From an uncultured Collinsella sp. (lineage in GTDB: Bacteria; Actinomycetota; Coriobacteriia; Coriobacteriales; Coriobacteriaceae): DNA of 14,474 nt. The position numbers were made by a program, and so were the translations under genes. The stretch lies in contig URKV01000038.1 in NCBI GenBank assembly GCA_900548565.1, positions 1-14,474 on the forward strand, read 5' to 3'. Numbering within the stretch: position 1 is the stretch's first letter; each line of letters starts with the position of its first letter. Below are positions 7,731 to 13,898 of the stretch, in pieces. The notes under the pieces were generated by a model, which was given only the letters and a program-made list of their open reading frames with translations, was not told the DNA's origin and did not search any database.

Positions 7731-8644
7731 TAGCGCACCTCGCTAGAATCGACGCCGGGCACGCGGCGGCAGGAATACTCGTCCGTGGCAAACTTAGGCA
7801 CTTGCACGGTCTCGAGCTCGCGGGCAAGCGCGGCCGAAAGCTCGATGCCGGCGGCGCGACGCACAGCCTGAATCGCCAGCGGGGCCGAGATGCGGCGGCG
7901 GTAGTCGGCCGAGCCCCACAGGTTGGTGCCATAGCTCAGCGCGCGTACGGACGCGGCCAGGGCACGCAGCTCGTCCTCGGAAGGATGCTCGTTGGTAAGG
8001 CCGCACGCCTCGCCCTGCAGCAGGGTCGCGCGCAGCGGGCGGGCGCCCACGGTGACGTGCCAGGTGCTATCCCACCAGGCGGCGGTGACGTTCAGCGAGG
8101 GGAAGTCGGTCGCGGCCTTGCGCACGGCCTCGTAGCTCGCACGGTAATCGTGCTTGACGACCACGACATGCTCGATAACGTCGCGCACGTAGCCCATGTC
8201 CACGAACTCGACAAGCGGCACGCGACCGGCGCCCGTCAGCTCAACATAGGAATCGAGCGCGAGGAAGGCGGAGAGCACGTCCGAGAAGCCAAAGCGGCCG
8301 TAGATGCTGCCGCCCACCGTGGCGGTATTGCGCAGCTGCACGCCCACGATATCGTGGACGGCGAACTCAAAGACGTTGTTGACAAGCGCGTTGAGCTCGA
8401 CATGGCGCTCGAGCTGGCGCAGGGTGCACATGGCGCCGATGCGAAACTCGGTCTCGGTCTCCTCGATCTGATCGAGTCCGCAGGCCGAAAGGTCAATCGC
8501 CGTCGCCACGCGACGCGAACCCAGGCGCATCCAGATGCCGCCGCCCACAATCTTGTTGTTGCGGTTCTTCTGTAAGAGCTCATAGGCTTCGGCCGCGTTT
8601 CCAACACGGACGTAGGTACCGAACTTGAGCACGTTCTCCCCCAT
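7730..8644 (-). CDS. FAD-binding subunit of molybdenum hydroxylase (CoxM/XdhB/YgfM family)
   Basis: Carries the FAD that takes electrons from the Fe-S clusters of the following protein and hands them to an external acceptor. The 304-residue protein has the FAD-contact glycine loop KIVGGGIWMRLG at 31-42 and the second FAD motif LRNTATVGGSIYGRFGFSD at 104-122, followed by the family's C-terminal domain (about 200-295). No signal peptide or membrane segment is seen, so it is cytoplasmic. The ATG at 8644 has a GGAG only 2 bases away, so a GTG at 8632 is a possible alternative. It is the first gene of a two-gene operon; its stop overlaps the next start by one base. An extended -10 promoter lies about 25 bases upstream. 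Confidence 0.9.
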   Translation of the reverse strand: MGENVLKFGTYVRVGNAAEAYELLQKNRNNKIVGGGIWMRLGSRRVATAIDLSACGLDQIEETETEFRIGAMCTLRQLERHVELNALVNNVFEFAVHDIVGVQLRNTATVGGSIYGRFGFSDVLSAFLALDSYVELTGAGRVPLVEFVDMGYVRDVIEHVVVVKHDYRASYEAVRKAATDFPSLNVTAAWWDSTWHVTVGARPLRATLLQGEACGLTNEHPSEDELRALAASVRALSYGTNLWGSADYRRRISAPLAIQAVRRAAGIELSAALARELETVQVPKFATDEYSCRRVPGVDSSEVR

Positions 8645-8668
8645 CTCTCCACTTGTCCAGTACGTTTA

Positions 8669-8677
8669 AGTGTACCA
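8669..8677 (-). promoter_or_regulatory. Extended -10 promoter of the molybdenum hydroxylase operon
   Basis: Minus-strand TGGTACACT (TGn plus TACACT), about 25 bases before the FAD-subunit ATG. A good -35 box at 17 bases is not visible. An imperfect palindrome at 8660-8675 (12 of 16 positions symmetric) overlaps it and could be an operator; that is only inferred. Confidence 0.45.
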
Positions 8678-8723
8678 AACGAAGGGCCGCACACCGTTTT
8701 AGGACAAAATCCACCCACCCATC

Positions 8724-8798
8724 CATAACTTGCGGTGATATACGGACTGATTAGCCGTTCTGGAACGCAAAACAGTCCGTATATCACCGCAAGTTATG
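8724..8798. repeat. Perfect 26-bp palindromic element (TTGCGGTGA family)
   Basis: Arms 8724-8749 and 8773-8798 are exact reverse complements around a 23-base loop. The outer stem contains TTGCGGTGATATA, close to the TTGCGGTGAAATA of the elements at 4591 and 11839, while the inner stem differs yet remains perfectly paired. It lies between the gdhA terminator and the hydroxylase promoter. Confidence 0.85.
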
Positions 8799-8820
8799 AG
8801 GAGTCCTCCGGGATAGAAAA

Positions 8821-8847
8821 GGCTCCCAGCCGGAATGGCTGGGAGCC
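8821..8847 (-). terminator. Intrinsic terminator of gdhA
   Basis: Perfect 11-bp GC-rich stem (8821-8831 with 8837-8847) and 5-base loop, followed on the minus strand by TTTTC. It begins about 28 bases past the gdhA stop codon. Confidence 0.92.
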
Positions 8848-8874
8848 TCATCACATGCTATTTCGAGCGAAGAT

Positions 8875-10230
8875 TTAGCAGACGCCCTGGGCGAGCATGG
8901 CGTCGGCGACCTTCAGGAAGCCGGCGATATTGGCACCCATGACGAAGTTGCCCTCCTGGCCGTACTCCTTGGCGGTGTCGTCCACATTGTGGAACATGCC
9001 GCGCATGAGCTGCTCGAGCTTGCCGTCGACCTCCTCGAAGGTCCAGGACAGGTGCTCGGCGTTCTGGCTCATCTCCAGGCCGGACACGAGCACGCCGCCG
9101 GCGTTGGCAGCCTTACCGGGCATAAAGGCGACGCCGTTCTTCTGGAAGTAGGTCGTGGCCTCGATGGTCGTGGGCATGTTCGCGCCCTCGCCGACCACCT
9201 TGCAGCCGTTGGCGACGAGTGCCTGGGCGTCCTCGAGCAGCAGCGTGTTCTCGCGAGCGCAGGGCAGCGCGATATCGCAGGGAAGCTGCCACACGCCGCG
9301 GCCGTCGCCCTCGTGCCACACGGCGTTGGGCTTCTCGTCAACGTACATAGCGAGCGTAACACCCTTGTCGTGGCCAGAGCGCTTCTTGTTGTAGATGTGC
9401 TCGAGCACGGTGTAGTCGATGCCGTCGGGATCCTCGACCCAGCCGTGGGTATCGGAGCAGGCGAGCACCTTGCCGCCGAGCTGAGTGGCCTTCTGGACCG
9501 CGTAGATAGCGACGTTGCCGGAGCCGTGAACGACGACGTTCTTGCCCTCGAAGGAGTCGCCGCGGCTCTTAAGGTACTCGTCCACAAAGTAGGCCAGACC
9601 ATAACCGGTGGCCTCGGTACGGGCGAGCGAGCCGCCAAAGGAGAGGCCCTTGCCGGTAAGAACGCCGGTCCACTCGTTGGTCAGGCGCTTGTACTGACCG
9701 AACAGGTAGGCAACCTCGCGGCCGCCAACGCCCAGGTCGCCGGCGGGAACGTCGGTGTTGGGGCCAATATGACGATAGAGCTCGGTCATGAAGGACTGGC
9801 AGAAGTGCATGATCTCGTTGTTGGACTTGCCCTTGGGGTCAAAGTCGGAGCCGCCCTTGCCGCCGCCCATGGGAAGGGTGGTCAGGCTGTTCTTGAGGAT
9901 CTGCTCCAGACCCAGGAACTTGAGCATACCCAGGGTGACCGTCGGGTTAAAGCGCAGGCCGCCCTTGTAGGGTCCAATGGCAGAGTTGAACTCGACGCGG
10001 TAACCGCGGTTGACCTGAACCTTGCCCTGGTCGTCGACCCAGGGAACACGGAACATGACGATGCGCTCGGGCTCGACGAGGCGCTCAAGCAGGGCGGCCT
10101 CCTCGTACTCGGGATGGGCGTCGAGCGCCGGCTGGATGGTGCCGAGAATCTCGGTCGCGGCCTGGATGAACTCAGGCTGCTCGGGATAGCGGGCCTTGAG
10201 CTCTTCGAGAACTTTCTGCGTATAGCTCAT
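8875..10230 (-). CDS. gdhA: NADP-specific glutamate dehydrogenase
   Basis: Converts 2-oxoglutarate, ammonia and NADPH to glutamate, assimilating nitrogen. The 451-residue length fits the hexameric bacterial class (E. coli 447). Substrate-binding GPYKGGLRF is at 87-94, the catalytic lysine K125 in PMGGGKGGSDFDPKG, and the catalytic aspartate D165 in PAGDLGVGGRE; both positions equal those known for the Clostridium symbiosum enzyme. The Rossmann motif GSGNVA is at 236-241, with CSDTHG at the second strand end (258-263), as in NADP enzymes. The start at 10230 has GGAGGAA 3-9 bases upstream; the open frame extends to 10278 without support. It is monocistronic, with a strong terminator downstream and a leader hairpin upstream. 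Confidence 0.96.
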   Translation of the reverse strand: MSYTQKVLEELKARYPEQPEFIQAATEILGTIQPALDAHPEYEEAALLERLVEPERIVMFRVPWVDDQGKVQVNRGYRVEFNSAIGPYKGGLRFNPTVTLGMLKFLGLEQILKNSLTTLPMGGGKGGSDFDPKGKSNNEIMHFCQSFMTELYRHIGPNTDVPAGDLGVGGREVAYLFGQYKRLTNEWTGVLTGKGLSFGGSLARTEATGYGLAYFVDEYLKSRGDSFEGKNVVVHGSGNVAIYAVQKATQLGGKVLACSDTHGWVEDPDGIDYTVLEHIYNKKRSGHDKGVTLAMYVDEKPNAVWHEGDGRGVWQLPCDIALPCARENTLLLEDAQALVANGCKVVGEGANMPTTIEATTYFQKNGVAFMPGKAANAGGVLVSGLEMSQNAEHLSWTFEEVDGKLEQLMRGMFHNVDDTAKEYGQEGNFVMGANIAGFLKVADAMLAQGVC

Positions 10231-10264
10231 GCTTCCTCCAATTGATGGAAAAGAAAGGTGTCGT

Positions 10265-10287
10265 TCGCGGCGTACCATGCGCCGCGA
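10265..10287 (-). promoter_or_regulatory. Leader hairpin upstream of gdhA
   Basis: Perfect 8-bp GC stem (10265-10272 with 10280-10287) and 7-base loop in the predicted 5' untranslated leader, about 35 bases before the gdhA start. No U-run follows, so it is not a terminator. It may affect mRNA stability or translation. Confidence 0.45.
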
Positions 10288-10296
10288 GCTTTATCG

Positions 10297-10326
10297 AGTA
10301 TGGATAATATCGCACTGTTGCAGCAA
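10297..10326 (-). promoter_or_regulatory. Possible gdhA promoter
   Basis: Minus-strand TTGCTG (10321-10326), an 18-base spacer and CATACT (10297-10302). The match to sigma-70 boxes is moderate; TATTAT at about 10305-10310 is an alternative -10. Confidence 0.3.
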
Positions 10327-10444
10327 AGTTTCGCATAAGCCGACGAGCAGATGTTTCGTTTTGATTACGATGCAGGTAGAAGCGTTTTTGAGTGTCTGAC
10401 GTGCAAAACCTGTGTTTCAAACCTGTTTCGTCCACGTGTTCCAA

Positions 10445-10479
10445 ACCACCACAAAGGTGCCTGTCCCCAATGTGGTGGT
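10445..10479 (-). terminator. Hairpin after the mobA/DUF3343 operon
   Basis: Perfect 9-bp stem (10445-10453 with 10471-10479). The 17-base loop reads GGGGACAGGCACC on the minus strand, then TTTGG follows the stem. It begins about 9 bases past the DUF3343 stop codon. It could end the transcript, but the U-run is short. The GGGGACAGGCACC loop resembles, from memory, REP-type repeats associated with transposases, so it may be a mobile hairpin instead. Confidence 0.5.
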
Positions 10480-10487
10480 GTTGGTGG

Positions 10488-10883
10488 TTAGAGGACGAGC
10501 TGATGGTAGTCGGCGGGGGTTATGCGGCCTTCGGTGGCAGCGCGGAAGGCGGCGAGGGCATCGCCGGAGAACGGCATGGCCCAGCAAAGCCCACAGCCGG
10601 CAGTAATGGAGCTCGGCAATGGCATGATGCGCCCAGGCACACCGGCGGCAAGGCACAGCTGCTCGCATTCCATCACATCGAAAGTGCTGTCGAACGACAC
10701 GATGATCTTGCGCTCGTGGTCGAGGGCATCGCCGGACGGGCCTTCGCGGTGTGCCTCACGATACGCCGCGGCGGCCGCTTCCTCTTCCGCAGTATGTCCA
10801 CAGCCACCGCAGCCGCAGGTACAGGGCTCGGAACCATCGCAAGTGCAAGGCTCTCCCGTGTCGGGGCAAATATCGTGAGACAT
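10488..10883 (-). CDS. DUF3343 (putative Se/S carrier-like) protein with Cys-rich N-terminus
   Basis: The C-terminal part (about 58-125) matches the small DUF3343 family, which often sits beside selenium-metabolism genes and is thought to carry selenium or sulfur; no reaction is established. Family hallmarks seen are IVSFDSTFDVMECEQL (61-76), PGRIMPLP (83-90) and the SSITAGCGLC segment (91-100). Residues 1-30 form an added segment with seven cysteines (6, 13, 15, 21, 23, 25, 28) and H30, including two similar EPCTC units; the core adds C73, C77, C97 and C100, 11 cysteines in 131 residues. The extension suggests metal or chalcogen binding, an inference. It follows mobA by 15 bases with GGAG 5 bases before its ATG, so the two form an operon. 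No signal peptide. Confidence 0.75.
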   Translation of the reverse strand: MSHDICPDTGEPCTCDGSEPCTCGCGGCGHTAEEEAAAAAYREAHREGPSGDALDHERKIIVSFDSTFDVMECEQLCLAAGVPGRIMPLPSSITAGCGLCWAMPFSGDALAAFRAATEGRITPADYHQLVL

Positions 10884-10898
10884 GGCAACTCCAATCGT

Positions 10899-11531
10899 CT
10901 AGGCGAGTAACTCGGCCGTCGCAAACTCCTCGGGCGTATTGACGTTTTCGAAGCAGAGCGTGGAACCGGCAACCTCGACAATCTGGGGCTCATCCAGATA
11001 GCCGGCATGGACCTGGTCGATCAAACAGCGGATGCGTTGGCGGTCCTTGTCGAGCAACTCACGGGCAACCGGCGCGCAAGTCTGGCGGCGCCACACGGCG
11101 CAAAGCGGCTCAATCCCCCGCTCCTCGCGCGGCACGCACACGTCGAGCGCCTCGGCCTCAACACGATCGACAAGCGCGCCGATGAGTTCCGGAGAGACAA
11201 ACGGCATATCGCAGGCGACGATCGCCACGAGCGGCAGCCGAGCCGCAGCCAGCGAGCTCGCGATGCCGCGCATGGCGCCTGCCGACCCTTCAAGGTCCGC
11301 TACCACGCGTGGTACAAGACCGCCAAACGCGTGCTCCTCAAGATAGGCAAGTTCGCTGGGACGCGAAGTCGTCACGACCAACTCGCCGGCAACTGGCGCC
11401 AGCCGACCCAGCACCCGCTCGATGAGCGGCTCACCGCAAAACGCCATGCGTGCCTTATCGCAGCCCATACGCGACGACAGCCCGCCCGCCTGGACGACGC
11501 AAGAAAGATCGGCACGTCTTACGGTAGTCAT
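10899..11531 (-). CDS. mobA: Molybdenum cofactor guanylyltransferase (MobA-like)
   Basis: Predicted to transfer GMP from GTP to molybdenum-molybdopterin, giving the guanine dinucleotide cofactor of DMSO-reductase-family enzymes such as formate dehydrogenase. The 210-residue protein has the nucleotide-binding signature QAGGLSSRMGCDKA at 14-27 (MobA normally LAGG), EGSAGAMRGI at 81-90, the metal-binding aspartate D108 in ACDMPF, EPLCAVW at 141-147 and a late FENVNTPEE block. Lys and Asp in RMGxDK favour MobA over the cytidylyltransferase MocA, but not decisively. The ATG at 11531 has GGAGGT upstream with a 9-10 base spacing; the open frame reaches 11819 but crosses the tRNA-Sec gene, so those 96 codons are not coding. 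It is followed 15 bases later by the DUF3343 gene. Confidence 0.85.
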   Translation of the reverse strand: MTTVRRADLSCVVQAGGLSSRMGCDKARMAFCGEPLIERVLGRLAPVAGELVVTTSRPSELAYLEEHAFGGLVPRVVADLEGSAGAMRGIASSLAAARLPLVAIVACDMPFVSPELIGALVDRVEAEALDVCVPREERGIEPLCAVWRRQTCAPVARELLDKDRQRIRCLIDQVHAGYLDEPQIVEVAGSTLCFENVNTPEEFATAELLA

Positions 11532-11620
11532 ACGGCAAAACACCTCCATCGGCATGCTCGAAACCCGATGCACGAAGCTAAATACAGCCGCCGAAATAGC
11601 GGCGCTACGAAAAGCTCGTG

Positions 11621-11647
11621 CAAAACAAAACAGCGCCTTTGCGGCAC
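11621..11647 (-). terminator. Possible weak terminator of selC
   Basis: A 5-bp stem with one G-U pair (11643-11647 with 11633-11637) and 5-base loop, followed on the minus strand by TGTTTTGTTTTG. It starts about 40 bases past the tRNA-Sec 3' end. The rest of the 150-base gap to mobA holds another small hairpin near 11587-11605 and nothing else recognisable. Confidence 0.3.
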
Positions 11648-11684
11648 GCAGCAAGACCGCGAGCACAAAAGCGCTGGTAGCGTA

Positions 11685-11781
11685 TGGCGGGAACGTATGT
11701 GAATCGAACACATCCAAGACGTTTTGCACGCCTCGCAACGGTTTTGAGGACCGCGGAGCCCACCGGAGCCCATCCGTTCCC
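11685..11781 (-). tRNA. selC: tRNA-Sec (anticodon UCA)
   Basis: Selenocysteine tRNA, 97 bases with an encoded CCA (11685-11687) and G discriminator. The acceptor GGGAACG pairs with CGTTCCC (7 bp, the eighth position being a G/A mismatch). The D arm is a 6-bp stem with a 4-base loop (CGGT), a selenocysteine-tRNA hallmark. The anticodon stem CGGT/ACCG encloses CCTCAAA, giving anticodon TCA at 11745-11747. A long variable arm (GAGGCG/CGTCTT) follows, then a 5-bp T stem ATGTG/CACAT with loop TTCGATT. Base 33 is C rather than the near-universal U. It lies between selB and mobA on the same strand and would be charged with serine, converted by SelA and delivered by SelB. An extended -10 promoter precedes it. 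Confidence 0.93.
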
Positions 11782-11793
11782 AAGTGCGGCGGT

Positions 11794-11802
11794 ATTTTAC
11801 CA
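11794..11802 (-). promoter_or_regulatory. Extended -10 promoter of selC
   Basis: Minus-strand TGGTAAAAT (TGn plus TAAAAT, five of six matching), 12 bases before the mature tRNA-Sec 5' end. No -35 box is evident. The same TGn design precedes tRNA-Leu and the hydroxylase operon. Confidence 0.55.
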
Positions 11803-11838
11803 AACCGAGCGGGCCCCATCCCAAAAAGACGAGCAAGA

Positions 11839-11905
11839 AGTTGCGGTGGAATAGTTCTTGCTTAGGCTGCAAGACCCCAAAAACAGGAACTATTTCACCG
11901 CAACT
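11839..11905. repeat. 67-bp palindromic element, copy B (inverted relative to copy A)
   Basis: Arms 11839-11863 and 11881-11905 pair over 25 positions with three mismatches around a 17-base loop. Read on the minus strand, its first 25 bases are identical to 4591-4615 and its last 19 to 4639-4657, with the same total length of 67 and the same single-base asymmetry between arms. It sits in the gap between the selB stop and the selC promoter. No U-run follows. Confidence 0.85.
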
Positions 11906-11930
11906 GAGGAGGCGGGAGCGGGTAACCGGC

Positions 11931-13898
11931 CTAGCGTAGGGACCTCAGACCACCGGCATCCTTGTCGAGCACCGTAAAGCGCACGGCATCTAGGTGCTCC
12001 AAGATGCTGATGGCACGTTTGCGCGACACACCCAGGGCCTCGCGCAGCACGCTCGTTGTGGCTGCGCCACCGGCTGCCTCAATGGCAGCTGCGACGAGCT
12101 CACGCGCATGGGCCTCGGCGGCAGCGGACAGGGCAACGTCGCGCTCAACCTTAACGATCGAGCGGTTGAGCGAAAGCTCGCGCAGGGCACGCGTCATGGT
12201 GTCGCGACCGAGCTGCAGCTGTTCGCCCACCTCGGGAAGCGCCGGTGCATCCAGGCCGGCCTCGTCAAGCAGCGCGACGATCCGCTCGCACGCCTCTCGC
12301 ACCACGCGTGCCGCCGCGGCGGCCGAATGCGGATCGAATACCTCGGCGCCCTCGGCGGCGCACACGCCACGCGAGCAGCCCTCGGCAATCAGAGCCGCGG
12401 CAACGCCTTCATCAGCAGCAGGCCACGCTGCATGGGCAACGGCGCCGGGCGTAAAGCCCGTCTCCTTGGGAGCTGCCGCGTGCATGGCTGACAAGGTCGC
12501 CGTCAGTGCATCCATCGCGGCGTCGAGCACGGCGGCGTCCGCCAAGTAGTCCGCATCACCCACGGCAAGCTTGCGAACGGAACCCTGCGCCACCAACCCG
12601 CGCAGTGCGGCATCGACCTCGCCGACACCAAGATCCAAAGCGTCGGTAACATCAACCGCCGTAACTGGCAGCATCTGCAGCGCCAGCCAAGCGCCCACAC
12701 CGCCCGCGGTATCGCCGGACTCAAGCGCCGCAAACAGTGCGCGCTCGCCGGCAGAAAGCTCGCGCGAGCGACGGCAGCGCGAAAGCAGCACGCGCCCGCC
12801 GCCGATGAGCATAACGGGCGAATACGACAGCACCACGGCATGGTCTCCGGCACGCAGCGGCAGCGGATCATCCAGGCGCACCTGCACGGTACGGGTCTCG
12901 CCCACCGCCATGGGGGCCTCGCCCTCCAATAGCATGATGCGGCCGACGACCTCAGCCGTGCCGGCCATCACATGCACACGCGCGCCCGACTCGAGCACGC
13001 GCGGCTTGGCGCCCTCGCGGCCGAGGTAGGTGAACGTCATCATAAAGCGCAACGTCTGGCCAAAGCGGTCCGCAACGCCCAGCATCTCGCCACGGTCAAG
13101 CGCCGCGGCACCGTCACCAACTAGGTTGAGCGCCACACGCTGACCAGGCAACGCGCGCGGCGTATCGCCATGCACCTGAATCCCGCGCACGCGACAGACC
13201 GTACGCGACGGCAAGGCCATCAGCTCGTCGCCCACCGCAACCGGCGCATCGTGCAGCGTTCCCGTTACGACAGTACCGACGCCCTTAATCGTAAAGCAGC
13301 GGTCAATCGGCAGGCGCGGCGCGGCATCGGTGCGCTCGGCACGGTCGCGGCAGGCATCCCAGCAGGCACTTACCCGCTCGTCGAGCACCGCAAGCAGCCC
13401 GTCGATCCCCTCGCCCGTCTTAGACGACACGGGCACAATCGGCGCGCCCGCAAACACGGTACCCGACAAAAAGTCATCGACATCGAGCTCGGCAAGCTCG
13501 GTCATCTCGGCATCGGCCAGGTCACACATCGTCAGCGCCACCACCATATGCGTGACGCCCAGCAGTTCCAGCACGTGCACGTGCTCGCGCGTCTGCGGCA
13601 TTACACCCTCAACGGCAGAGACCACCAGCACGGCAACGTCGATGCCTGTCGCACCCTGCACCATGGCGCGCAGGTAATGCGCGTGGCCCGGCACGTCGAC
13701 CAGGCCGACGATCTTGCCACTCGGCAGTGCCAGCTCGCCAAAGCCCAGCTCCACGGTCATACCGCGACGGCGCTCAACCTCCAGACGGTCGGGATTCTTG
13801 CCGGTCAGCGCCTCGATCAATGCCGACTTGCCGTGGTCAACGTGGCCCGCCGTGCCAACGATAACGGGACACTCCACCAGCGCCTGAACCTCACTCAT
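11931..13898 (-). CDS. selB: Selenocysteine-specific translation elongation factor SelB
   Basis: GTPase that carries selenocysteyl-tRNA to the ribosome and binds the mRNA SECIS element, allowing UGA to be read as selenocysteine. Of 655 residues, the N-terminal G domain has GHVDHGKS (18-25), RGMTVELGFGEL (45-56), DVPGH (68-72) and SSK (158-160). The EF-Tu-like domains follow with FTIKGVGTVVTGTL near 205-220. The second half is the four winged-helix SECIS-binding region, ending with SRKRAISILEHLDAVRFT, similar to other SelB C-termini. Length is slightly above E. coli (614). The G4 motif, normally TKxD, reads TMCD (123-126), with Met replacing the guanine-stacking Lys. It overlaps the end of selA by 4 bases (ATGA), so the two are co-translated. 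Confidence 0.96.
   Translation of the reverse strand: MSEVQALVECPVIVGTAGHVDHGKSALIEALTGKNPDRLEVERRRGMTVELGFGELALPSGKIVGLVDVPGHAHYLRAMVQGATGIDVAVLVVSAVEGVMPQTREHVHVLELLGVTHMVVALTMCDLADAEMTELAELDVDDFLSGTVFAGAPIVPVSSKTGEGIDGLLAVLDERVSACWDACRDRAERTDAAPRLPIDRCFTIKGVGTVVTGTLHDAPVAVGDELMALPSRTVCRVRGIQVHGDTPRALPGQRVALNLVGDGAAALDRGEMLGVADRFGQTLRFMMTFTYLGREGAKPRVLESGARVHVMAGTAEVVGRIMLLEGEAPMAVGETRTVQVRLDDPLPLRAGDHAVVLSYSPVMLIGGGRVLLSRCRRSRELSAGERALFAALESGDTAGGVGAWLALQMLPVTAVDVTDALDLGVGEVDAALRGLVAQGSVRKLAVGDADYLADAAVLDAAMDALTATLSAMHAAAPKETGFTPGAVAHAAWPAADEGVAAALIAEGCSRGVCAAEGAEVFDPHSAAAAARVVREACERIVALLDEAGLDAPALPEVGEQLQLGRDTMTRALRELSLNRSIVKVERDVALSAAAEAHARELVAAAIEAAGGAATTSVLREALGVSRKRAISILEHLDAVRFTVLDKDAGGLRSLR

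Noticed and set aside
11532..11684. Moco riboswitch upstream of mobA
   Set aside because: The leader has only small hairpins, and I cannot recognise the consensus structure.
11532..11819. N-terminal extension of MobA
   Set aside because: It crosses the tRNA-Sec gene and its promoter, has no family similarity, and a good ribosome-binding site supports ATG 11531.
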